In this document: in pieces, positions 16,601 to 24,063 of the stretch
Numbering within the stretch: the first letter of the stretch is position 1
Layout of the letters: each line of letters starts with the position of its first letter
Assembly (NCBI GenBank): GCA_965659745.1
Contig: CBFHXF010000003.1
Location: 1-64,000 of the forward strand
Source: VMCP01 sp965659745
Lineage (GTDB): Bacteria; Bacteroidota; Bacteroidia; NS11-12g; UBA955
Reading direction: 5' to 3'
DNA: 64,000 bases
Notes under the pieces: generated by a model
The model's input: only the letters and a program-made list of their open reading frames with translations
Told to the model about the DNA's origin: nothing
Database searches by the model: none
Position numbers and translations under genes: made by a program

Positions 16601-19600
16601 TCCGTAAACGTCCATTGGTAGGAATAACTTTGGTTGGCCCATTCTACCACCTCCGCAAAATTCAAGGCTTCGGCAAGTTGGTCGAAGGCTTTGCCTTTGT
16701 TTTTGCGTAATTCGGCATACCAAAGGTGTTTTTTTGGATCTCTTCGCAGCTGTTCTAATGATTCAATGAATGAATAATCGAGATTTTTCTTAAAGTTTAA
16801 ATCGGGGTTGGTTGTGGAGTTGGTAGATTCAAATGTGAGTAAGGGAAGCCAATTGTAGGCACTTTTAATGGCTTTAGAAAAGGGTATTTTTACCCATTCG
16901 AACGTGAGCGTGGGATCGATAAGATTCTTATTGGCACTTTTTTGATTTTCTTCGGTTTGGGCAATTTTGAAATACGTGTCTATTGTATTTTCTGAAAGAG
17001 AAGTGAGTTCATCTTCTGGGAACCTATTTTGTGGGGATAAAATGCTGCCTTGTTGCAAAAAATGCAACCAATCTGTAGGATTATTAGGTTGCTGATTCGG
17101 AAATTGAGTATTTCTGATTTGAATCAGCTCGTTTAGATATGTTTTCCAAAATTCAACAAAATCAATGCGTTCTTTTTTATGGTTAGAGAGCCAATATTGT
17201 GGGGTTTGTATGAGTGCTTCTACAAAATCGATGGCGAAATTGATAAGGTTTACCGGTGAAATATCGATTTGGGATCTAAGCGCTCTCCATTTTCGCTTCA
17301 GATATTCGATGCGATACCAATGAGACAAACTGATGGGTCGCACTTCATTTAACCATAAATCCCAATTCGAGCGCGGCATGCCGGAGAGGGTAGGCATTTG
17401 CTTTTGCAATTTTTCTTGGAGTTGCGCCAAGTAAGTGTCAATTTCCACCCAGTCGATCTCGACTCCTTGAATCATGGAGGATTCGAAATAGCTTATAGGG
17501 TCTTGAAGGTTTGAAGTTTGGGGTTGGGGGTTTGAATCTTGGACGATAGATTCTTGGGTTAGGGGAACTTGGGGTTGAGGGTCTTGAGGGTTTGAAGTTT
17601 GGGGTTGGGGTTTTGAATCTTGGGCAATAGGTTCTTGGGTTATGGGATCTGGGGTTTGGGGATTTTGAGGGTTTGAATTTTGGGGTTTTAAGTCTAAAGT
17701 TTGTGTGGTTTCTATTGGATTAAGGGCGGATTCGTTGGTCTTTGGAATGGGTCTTAAGGTTGATACATTAGAAGAATCTGAGCTGCCTGAAAATCTACTT
17801 CTTTCTTCAAATAACAGCGGAAATTTCAAAGATTCGAAGGGAATATAAGGCAGCGGATCTAACTCCACATAAAAGGGATCGCCCTGGGTTGAATTTAATA
17901 AGGTATACAATCGCTGCCATTTTATCAGTAGCGTTTGAAGCGCGTTTATAACGGCGGTGGTATTATTGGGAATGTACAATTGGGCCGTTGCATGATTCAA
18001 TAGAAGGGTAAAAACCCGATTCCATTGACGGGCGTATTTCGGGGGAAATTCCCGAACGGCGGTGCTCTCTAATAAGGAGGTGATTTGGGACTGAAAAGTG
18101 GGTAAATCTTGGGTAATAAGGTTGCGGTGTGATTGGAATTCCTCAGGAAATCTGGCGATTACAAGAGTTAAAAAACGCATTAAGGAACGCAATCCTTCAT
18201 TGAGTTGGACGACAAAAAAAAGATAGGAATTATTGAGAAAGGGGGCATTTTCTTCCAATGTAATGCCTTGGTTCCACGTGGATGAATTCCATAAGGCGAG
18301 GTAATCGGAAATGCGCTCGGCAATTAAGGGAAATTGGTTTCGGGTGCGTTCTTCGTCTTGTTGCACGCTGTTTTGCCATTCTAGCCAAGCCTCTTGGGTG
18401 GCTTGGTCCCATTGTTCAAAGGGCGGTTGCAGCTCTTCGAAGAGTTTTACGGCTTCAATGTTGGACTTCAGCGCTTCTTTCCGGGATTGTTCCGAAGAGT
18501 AGGTCTCGGATTCAATAGAGTCCTTAAAATCAGTAGTATTGGAGTCGATGGTTTTGGATTCTATAGTTTCTGAAGGATAGGTTTCGGATCCAATAGAGTC
18601 CTTAAAATCAGTAGTATTGGAGTCGATGGTTTTGGATTCTATAGTTTCTGAAGGATAGGTTTCAGTTTCAACTGAGTCTGTATTATCCGAAATATTGGAG
18701 TCGATGGTTTTGGACTCTATAAAATCAATAGAATCCGGTTCGGCTTCAGTGGAATCCTTATTATCTGAGGTCCCAATGACCTGATTGTTTGAGATTCTTT
18801 CTACTGCTGCAATCTGTTTTGCCTCCCATATATGGAGCTGCACCCATGCTTCGATGAGGGCACTGAAACTGCGCTTTAAGAATAGCTTTATATACGCCGC
18901 GGAAAGTTGAGATTGGGTAAAATTGGACTCAATAAAATATCGAAAATCTTGGATTTCTTTCCATAATTTGGCTTGTGCCGCACTCTGTGAAAAGGCAATG
19001 TCGCCTTGTAAAAAATCAACTAAATTTAGAGAATTCAGGAGGGCGTTGAGCGGACTTTCACTCCCTATCACAAAGTCGAGAGCTTGAATTTGTAATTTCT
19101 GATCTTGAAAAAGCGCGTCAAATTTCCCCCAAAAGGCAGCGAGATTGGGCGTGTTTTGTTGGGTGCCTTCTAAGGAATTCCACTTTTTGAATATCGAAGG
19201 AGGAATGACCGTTTCGAGACCCATCAAAAGTTGCTTTTGATCGAAGGATTTTGGGTTGAGAACCTCGCTTAATATCGTTTGAATCCGTTGAAGGATACTC
19301 CGAAATTCTTCAAAAGAAATAGAGTCTAATCCATGGTTTAAGAACCAATATAAGAAGGGGAAATCGCGTTCATTGCCCCATTTTTCTTGAAGTTTAATCC
19401 AAGCTTGGTATAGTGTTTTATGCGATTTTAGGGTTTGGAGTGCGCTGCTATTGACTCCTGAATGCCAAATACGAATTTCTTGAAGCCAAAAGTCGTGTTC
19501 CACGGCTTTGGAATTTTGATTGAGCTCCGTTTCGGTGCTTTGTACCTTTGTGTTGTTGTTTTGTGATGGCTCGGTATCGGTATTTACTGGCTTGTTTTTG

Positions 19601-20598
19601 TAGTTTCGCAATCGCTCGGTTTCCTTATTTTGTTCGAGCTCCGTTTGGCTTTTTTTGTGATCTATTTTTTGTACCGAAGGGTCTTCTTTTTGGGTTGAAT
19701 CAACATTTCTGTTTTGGGTTCTGGCATTGCGTTTTTCTTCGCTTTCGGAATTAAAAGTGCCGTTGGTGGTTGGGGCGTTTTCTTTGACAACTGAGTTTTG
19801 AATTAATATTTGAAGGGTATTGGATTGGTTTGAAGGGGCATTTAATGCAATCCAAGTGAGCAAGTCGCCTGTTAATGCATGTTTGTCTGTATGCTTCAGA
19901 ACGTTGACAATACTTCCTTTAAAAGCGTGTAAATATACGATTTCTAATAGTTGAGAATATGAGAAATTGCGATAATCTTCATCGCTAATTTCCTGCAAGG
20001 CTTTTTGGATCCATGTTTTGGAGAGCCAAAATGCGTTCGCTTCTTCCCATTCCTTAAATCGTTGGATTAATTCATGTGGCAATTCAAAAAATGCCATTGC
20101 TTCTAATAGGGTATGCTGACTTATATGGGCTTGATCTCGCAGAAATTGCTTCCAAATTTTTGTAAAAAACGATATGGGAAATTCGAGATCGGATATTTTT
20201 TTTCCTGGGAAAGAAAAAAATGTAGTGCCTGTATTTCGGACTAACTGATTTTGTATTTCGGCGAATTCTTTTTCTTTCGAGGGAAGCCCAAGAACGCCGT
20301 TAACCGTTGGCACCATTTGGGTTTGGGCGGGCTGAATCTCAGGTTTATGAAATTGATTCCAAGAATTGGAAAGAGCAAAAGCAATTCGAGTGGCAATTTG
20401 GTCTACCGATTGTATTTCGCCTAAATCCCATTCTAAGAACTCAATTTCAGCCAATTCAAGGCCTGGAGGTATTTGAATTTGGTCGAATGCCCGTTCAATA
20501 GCATGTACCAAATCCATTTGAAAAGATTCGCTGAATTGCGAAGCGTCTTCTAGGTGCAGTTCAAATTCAAGCTCGCCTATATGGAGTTTGACGTCCAT
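13588..20598 (-). CDS. eCIS tape-measure protein (Afp14-like), very large
   Basis: The C-terminal ~220 residues match the contractile injection system tape-measure family: KTQFCGLMMIAPYY near 2120, then MQWPLMANVSLRGFIESFLLR, a DDGSWNIEVE strand, and the terminal DIIMQTIPWGYATMKFPWTSY. The N-terminus (MDVKLHIGELEFELHLED) is also typical. In eCIS this protein runs in the tube lumen and sets particle length. At 2336 aa it is far longer than Afp14. Between long Trp-rich helical stretches there are disordered linkers rich in Ser, Thr, Glu, Pro and Gln, including a 26-aa repeat near 620-700, Pro/Gln repeats near 970-1040, and a 31-aa repeat near 1860-1920. It is the last gene of the minus-strand eCIS operon and starts 6 bases after the J-like gene. 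Confidence 0.9.
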   Translation of the reverse strand: MDVKLHIGELEFELHLEDASQFSESFQMDLVHAIERAFDQIQIPPGLELAEIEFLEWDLGEIQSVDQIATRIAFALSNSWNQFHKPEIQPAQTQMVPTVNGVLGLPSKEKEFAEIQNQLVRNTGTTFFSFPGKKISDLEFPISFFTKIWKQFLRDQAHISQHTLLEAMAFFELPHELIQRFKEWEEANAFWLSKTWIQKALQEISDEDYRNFSYSQLLEIVYLHAFKGSIVNVLKHTDKHALTGDLLTWIALNAPSNQSNTLQILIQNSVVKENAPTTNGTFNSESEEKRNARTQNRNVDSTQKEDPSVQKIDHKKSQTELEQNKETERLRNYKNKPVNTDTEPSQNNNTKVQSTETELNQNSKAVEHDFWLQEIRIWHSGVNSSALQTLKSHKTLYQAWIKLQEKWGNERDFPFLYWFLNHGLDSISFEEFRSILQRIQTILSEVLNPKSFDQKQLLMGLETVIPPSIFKKWNSLEGTQQNTPNLAAFWGKFDALFQDQKLQIQALDFVIGSESPLNALLNSLNLVDFLQGDIAFSQSAAQAKLWKEIQDFRYFIESNFTQSQLSAAYIKLFLKRSFSALIEAWVQLHIWEAKQIAAVERISNNQVIGTSDNKDSTEAEPDSIDFIESKTIDSNISDNTDSVETETYPSETIESKTIDSNTTDFKDSIGSETYPSETIESKTIDSNTTDFKDSIESETYSSEQSRKEALKSNIEAVKLFEELQPPFEQWDQATQEAWLEWQNSVQQDEERTRNQFPLIAERISDYLALWNSSTWNQGITLEENAPFLNNSYLFFVVQLNEGLRSLMRFLTLVIARFPEEFQSHRNLITQDLPTFQSQITSLLESTAVREFPPKYARQWNRVFTLLLNHATAQLYIPNNTTAVINALQTLLIKWQRLYTLLNSTQGDPFYVELDPLPYIPFESLKFPLLFEERSRFSGSSDSSNVSTLRPIPKTNESALNPIETTQTLDLKPQNSNPQNPQTPDPITQEPIAQDSKPQPQTSNPQDPQPQVPLTQESIVQDSNPQPQTSNLQDPISYFESSMIQGVEIDWVEIDTYLAQLQEKLQKQMPTLSGMPRSNWDLWLNEVRPISLSHWYRIEYLKRKWRALRSQIDISPVNLINFAIDFVEALIQTPQYWLSNHKKERIDFVEFWKTYLNELIQIRNTQFPNQQPNNPTDWLHFLQQGSILSPQNRFPEDELTSLSENTIDTYFKIAQTEENQKSANKNLIDPTLTFEWVKIPFSKAIKSAYNWLPLLTFESTNSTTNPDLNFKKNLDYSFIESLEQLRRDPKKHLWYAELRKNKGKAFDQLAEALNFAEVVEWANQSYSYQWTFTEDNARKLQQFLREEFGIAATFKLTHFLKYRILLIDKPQTRLDMSLLIIEEIFIRVGGLNYAQSQRLIKWLQSVFSLEKLEFSRLEEFFNEKIAAIEPKNLKPLPTVPPMKWEKETQIPTLGTWFAEYIFDHPFIKKEELFEILKNWAHDQFPKWESTQKQQALTVWLDRELNQVANEFKRALLRQSNVDSNVVHWLSEHLVVWLTHQKTIPLFEEILQKSQMTWGEVTERLSPKIKRSIAAKVPEIHPVLKQFARDQQIKVEIQKPADSQNPISEIPETVIPLMPVLKPWLNPFTQNSAWWHIQLILDPESELSIRHKFHLPLLEIQNLQQLYKESQLEVDLNKILHLLASWALPLRLDIDGSIIVDTPNYDALENWRQTLFADSDTELDGLPDWLIMALKHPRKWMSGWRLHFEDILNDLQQRQKSSTTSTTIEIQNQFIFEAFKRFIWEMTSSVNFSNSQGLPYWPLSLAALLETKLPPFTESSDPTIVEEFDSDKTTAQTSNSQTLDIRPSKPQTSIQSEEFQSDTSEETLSKEAEESLSKANISDSTLLEDIESDTSEETLSKEAEESLDKANLTDSTLLEDLDSDKSAPQTSNLQTSNAQTSNSQTPNPQTQAWREQAAQTIQEIERLRMTRHVFWEENELAFIAIWGNFRAQILRQFTEELKNALPQETVAINNWLEAWLQPVLGNTDDWILNHSLKNMIYWFYQSGWSSDSKFTGVTQILSFLIAPIENALLSETEKLSSHFQSLPVSKSPASLVKDIKPEISQKIEKRIAQEWQETLQPLLDVNILLNPAAVTVFEHPINPGIKLETSPKEAQINKDVKRDIDKGVRFKTQFCGLMMIAPYYATLFKRLQLMEGQQFLSESHQITAYQVLLYITEMDAEILPTEVQDLIPRIITGIAPESELFLEKPLTEETKTEAKRFLTAIKMQWPLMANVSLRGFIESFLLRGGLAWKADDGSWNIEVEGMGSDIIMQTIPWGYATMKFPWTSYLVYTIWKAP
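14845..15030 (-). repeat. 93-bp tandem repeat (two copies) within the tape-measure gene
   Basis: Two adjacent copies start at 14845 and 14938 and encode a 31-residue acidic unit containing SDTSEETLSKEAEESL. The copies differ at few bases, so the duplication is fairly recent. The length is a multiple of three and the frame is kept. Confidence 0.9.
18518..18740 (-). repeat. 78-bp tandem repeat (two near-identical copies plus one degenerate) within the tape-measure gene
   Basis: Units begin at 18518, 18596 and 18674, each starting GAGTC on the plus strand. The first two are almost identical; the third is diverged. Each encodes a 26-residue unit around IESKTIDSNTTDFKDSI. The frame is kept, so copy number changes would lengthen or shorten the protein without breaking it. 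Confidence 0.92.
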
Positions 20599-20604
20599 GG
20601 TGTT

Positions 20605-23100
20605 TTAGGAAATAAGGAAAAACAAACGATCTCGCAGAGACTGCATTTGCGAGCGGTTTTTGGGGTTGTGGTATCGATGTATGCTCTGGATAAGTTCATG
20701 CATGTCTAGCGCGTTCATCCATTTGATATTGGCCACAATATGGGGAGGTGTAATACTGTCGATGAAAGATTGAATTTTCCGTTTCCGGGCATTGCCCCAA
20801 TAATTCTCATTCCAATCGGGGAAGCACAGGGTAATGGCAAAGCTGTACGGGTCGGTATTGAACGAACTTTTAAAATACTGTTGGTCGAAAAAGTCGTAAA
20901 TGATTTGCGATAAATGCAAATTCAAAGCGTCTTGAGCACGAACCGCCTCTGCTTGGCTGGAGTAAAATCCTTGAATAGGATGGTAAAAGGCATCGGCTTT
21001 TAACACATTTACAAATTGCTTGTGAGCAATTTGTTTTACTTCAAATTCATAGGTGTTATGTTGAAGCGACTTTTCAAATGCGGCCAATAATTGGTAGAGG
21101 TCCGAAAGGGTATATTTGGGTTCGATTTCAATGAGGTAGTCGTGCTTATTTCTAATATGCACACCAAAAACGGCTTCATCGATACGAGGTGCAAATTCAA
21201 AATGCTCAAGTAACAAGAATCCCGATGATAAGTCATTAATGGTATTCAGCTTGTCTATGGTTTCTTGAAGTTCGAATTCATTCAATATTTCCTCGAATTC
21301 GGCGATGATTTCATTTTTATGATTGCGAATTTTAGTTTGTCGCGTTTCATCGTCAATAACATAGGCTTGTGGATTGCGACCCCATCGTATAATCTCATCG
21401 AATGTGTTATAAATGAAGAGTTTATATCCAGACTTATTGGTGATGATTTGAGTGGTTTTCTCAATGCCTTGTGTGAACTCTTGGGTATCGAAGTCGAGTC
21501 CAAGTATGTGCGAAATCAAACCTGCAAAACCGTTTTGTGCATCGCGTTCCAAGCTATTGGGCTGATGGCTTTTGGAGTGAATCCGAAAGAGGCGATTTTT
21601 CAACCAATAATCGAGAAGTGATTTTAATTTTTGCGCTTCGGTTTCAAAACTCAATTGGGTGGAAAGCCGATCGAAAGTGTCTAAATCAAAACCCATTAAC
21701 GAAAGCAAGAAGCGGTAGGTATTGATTTGGGTTTCGAGGTATTCAGATTCTACACGGTGGGTATTGCTTACCAATTCGTGTAGGTTGTTTTTTTGATCGT
21801 TTAAATACACTTTCCACGCGTTATAGCGTTGGTCGAGACCTTGATTTTCGGCTTGATATTTTTGATTGAAATCGAGCCAAACGTATTCAATCCCGGGTAT
21901 TACATCGAGTATATTTTTGGCGATACCGGTAAGGTTGGGTGCTTCATTATTAAGCAAGGCATACGACTTTTCAAGCTGTGCAATAAAGCGTGAAATAATC
22001 AAATCGAAGGTGCTTAATACCCCTTTTATTTGCAAGGAAGAACTATCGTCCTCATTGAGAGGAGAATGAAATGATTTTTCTAAACCAAAGCTTTCGGGGA
22101 ATCCTATTTGTAAAGAAGAAAATTCCACCCGTTGGTTGAGTTGGGGCCCAGTAGTGGTTTTTTTCTCTTTTTTAGTCCACAGCTTTGGATTATCGGTATT
22201 GCGATCTTTTACCTGCCAAGTATGGATTTTAATACCATTATGGTAGAGGGTGATTTTGGAATTTTCATCGAGTGATAATCGGTATGGCCGTGGATATTTC
22301 AAGGTCCATACAAATTGAAACTCAGGATCGATGATGCTTACATCTCGGATGTGTTTGGTGCGGTCTACTGCATTTAATCGGGTAACCAGGTCGGCAGACT
22401 GAATTTCGAATTCTACTTTTTCGGCAAAATCGTGAATGCCGATAATTCTGAATTGAGTGAGATTTTCGTTCTGAGATTTCCCCCGAAGAAACTCTTGCAT
22501 TTCTTCGTAATAATCGTCGATGATTTGCTGGATATTTTCGGGATTATTGACTTCAACGCTCAGGTTTATTTTGATTTTTCGGTCGGGAGGGAAATGAAAT
22601 CCTTGGATGGCACTTCCTAAAGGCCGATAGGAATCGCGCATCGATTCAAGGAAATAATCAATATCGGATTGATCGGCATCGGGCTCTGTAAAAACCACGA
22701 TATCGAATAATCCTTTTACAGTAGGATAGGAAATGGAGGGAATATAAAAGACTTTATAGATGCCTGGATGTTCTAAAATTGCGGCGGTAAAGTCTTTTAA
22801 GTTAACGCGTGTTTGTTGAGACTCGGAGGGTGTTTGTTGGAAGAAGGGGCTTTGTTTTAGGATGTCGTCGAGGGCATCAAAATCGGCCAGCTGACCAAAT
22901 TGATAGCTGATATCGGCGATGGCAAAACAGAGCTGTTCGAGTATGGCAATACCCGCATCGTGTACGTTATGGTCTGTCCATACCTTTCCACTGTATTTTT
23001 GGATTCGGGAAATGGCATTTTCACGCAATTGTTCCAAATCATACGACGGATCTATTCGTTGTTCTGGGTCGAGGGAATATGTATCGAAGGCGTCTTCCAT
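20605..23100 (-). CDS. eCIS baseplate J-like protein (Afp12-like)
   Basis: The product (831 aa from the ATG at 23100) carries the N-terminal signature of the smaller eCIS J-like wedge proteins: KVWTDHNVHDAGIAILEQLCFAIADISYQFG. This family, with the larger Afp11-like partner, forms the baseplate wedges around the spike. A region with FDLIISRFIAQLEKSYALLNNE and a C-terminal NIKWMNALDMHELIQSI are further family-like stretches. An in-frame TTG at 23115 overlaps the stop of the upstream 60-aa gene and could be the true start, adding five residues. Lies 6 bases upstream of the tape-measure gene. Confidence 0.87.
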   Translation of the reverse strand: MEDAFDTYSLDPEQRIDPSYDLEQLRENAISRIQKYSGKVWTDHNVHDAGIAILEQLCFAIADISYQFGQLADFDALDDILKQSPFFQQTPSESQQTRVNLKDFTAAILEHPGIYKVFYIPSISYPTVKGLFDIVVFTEPDADQSDIDYFLESMRDSYRPLGSAIQGFHFPPDRKIKINLSVEVNNPENIQQIIDDYYEEMQEFLRGKSQNENLTQFRIIGIHDFAEKVEFEIQSADLVTRLNAVDRTKHIRDVSIIDPEFQFVWTLKYPRPYRLSLDENSKITLYHNGIKIHTWQVKDRNTDNPKLWTKKEKKTTTGPQLNQRVEFSSLQIGFPESFGLEKSFHSPLNEDDSSSLQIKGVLSTFDLIISRFIAQLEKSYALLNNEAPNLTGIAKNILDVIPGIEYVWLDFNQKYQAENQGLDQRYNAWKVYLNDQKNNLHELVSNTHRVESEYLETQINTYRFLLSLMGFDLDTFDRLSTQLSFETEAQKLKSLLDYWLKNRLFRIHSKSHQPNSLERDAQNGFAGLISHILGLDFDTQEFTQGIEKTTQIITNKSGYKLFIYNTFDEIIRWGRNPQAYVIDDETRQTKIRNHKNEIIAEFEEILNEFELQETIDKLNTINDLSSGFLLLEHFEFAPRIDEAVFGVHIRNKHDYLIEIEPKYTLSDLYQLLAAFEKSLQHNTYEFEVKQIAHKQFVNVLKADAFYHPIQGFYSSQAEAVRAQDALNLHLSQIIYDFFDQQYFKSSFNTDPYSFAITLCFPDWNENYWGNARKRKIQSFIDSITPPHIVANIKWMNALDMHELIQSIHRYHNPKNRSQMQSLRDRLFFLIS

Positions 23101-23111
23101 TCGAGAAAGGC

Positions 23112-23294
23112 TCAATGTCCTTGAATATCAGTTTTGATTTGAGAATCTTGCGTTTGGTTGCGAACCTGTTGGTGGATTTGAGCAATAAGTTGCGCTACTT
23201 GTTTATAAGGCATGGCCGCCAAGCCGTCTAAAATGGTATTGATTTCGGCGGCGCTGAGTTCTAAGGTAAGGGGGGTTTCTTTTTTTATTCCCAT
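23112..23294 (-). CDS. Small eCIS-operon protein of unknown function (60 aa)
   Basis: I use the ATG at 23294, which overlaps the end of the fibre-like gene, rather than the longer reading that shadows it. The 60-residue product starts MGIKKETPLTLELSAAEIN and is predicted as short helices (DGLAAMPYKQVAQLIAQIHQQV). No known domain. Its position between the fibre-like and J-like genes, with overlaps on both sides, suggests a baseplate accessory or a structural clamp. Confidence 0.7.
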   Translation of the reverse strand: MGIKKETPLTLELSAAEINTILDGLAAMPYKQVAQLIAQIHQQVRNQTQDSQIKTDIQGH

Positions 23295-23992
23295 AGCAAT
23301 CCAACGTGATATTTTATATTGGTTTCTTTCGCATAGGGACGTATGCTGCGGATTTGTAGGGCATAATTGAAGTAATCGCCTTGCCAACGCAATTCGATAC
23401 GATTTCTAGAGCGGCCGAAGAAATTTTGGGTCTGATTGATGCCTCCTTTACTTTTTCCATAGGTACCTACCGCAATTGCATGGGTGATGGCATGGGCCCC
23501 TTTTTCGCCGCAGGCGGCGGTAATTTCGAAAGCGCTATAATCTGAAATGTTTTCTACGATATTATGCCACTGTCCGTCTGCCGGAACCTCACCAAATCGA
23601 AAATAGTTAATGCGTCCGTGTGATCCAACGGCACCATTAACATCGAGCGTGTGCAAGGGTTTCTCAATTCCCACGCCTACTTTGCCATCTTGCGCTAAGC
23701 TGATGATGCTGTGTTCGTTTTGGGAGAATTTGAATTTTAAAAACTGCTCGTTGTTCTCGTCATTTTCTAGTTCAATTCGCCAAAAGGCACCTTCCTCTTC
23801 GCTTTTATGGCGAAAACTCATCAAAGCTTTGTTTTCTTTGGGATTGAGAACCAAGCCTTCTTCATCCGTTACTTGAACTTCGTCATCTAAGACATTCAAG
23901 GTTGAATCAATTAGGTCTTGGAAATCTTCCTCTTTAGGAATGCGTCCTTTGATGAAATAGTTTTTAAGCTCGGAGCGTCTTCTAGAACTCAT
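23285..23992 (-). CDS. Short tail-fibre-like eCIS protein
   Basis: The 235-aa protein begins MSSRRRSELKNYFIKGRIPKEEDFQDLIDS, a form often seen at the head of fibre proteins in Bacteroidota phage-like clusters. At about 105-118 it has VGVGIEKPLHTLDVNGAV, the beta motif that precedes many trimeric fibre domains. The C-terminus (about 140-235) is a beta-rich domain with SAFEITAACGEKGAHAITHA. It takes the Afp13 position but is much shorter than typical Afp13/Pvc13 fibres, so it may be only a short receptor-binding or plug protein. It overlaps the 60-aa gene downstream. Confidence 0.65.
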   Translation of the reverse strand: MSSRRRSELKNYFIKGRIPKEEDFQDLIDSTLNVLDDEVQVTDEEGLVLNPKENKALMSFRHKSEEEGAFWRIELENDENNEQFLKFKFSQNEHSIISLAQDGKVGVGIEKPLHTLDVNGAVGSHGRINYFRFGEVPADGQWHNIVENISDYSAFEITAACGEKGAHAITHAIAVGTYGKSKGGINQTQNFFGRSRNRIELRWQGDYFNYALQIRSIRPYAKETNIKYHVGLLWE

Positions 23993-24063
23993 GATATCGT
24001 AAAATTAGGGGTTTAACTTTAATATTAGGGATTTTGGTAGGGTCAAAAGCGCATATTTCATGA

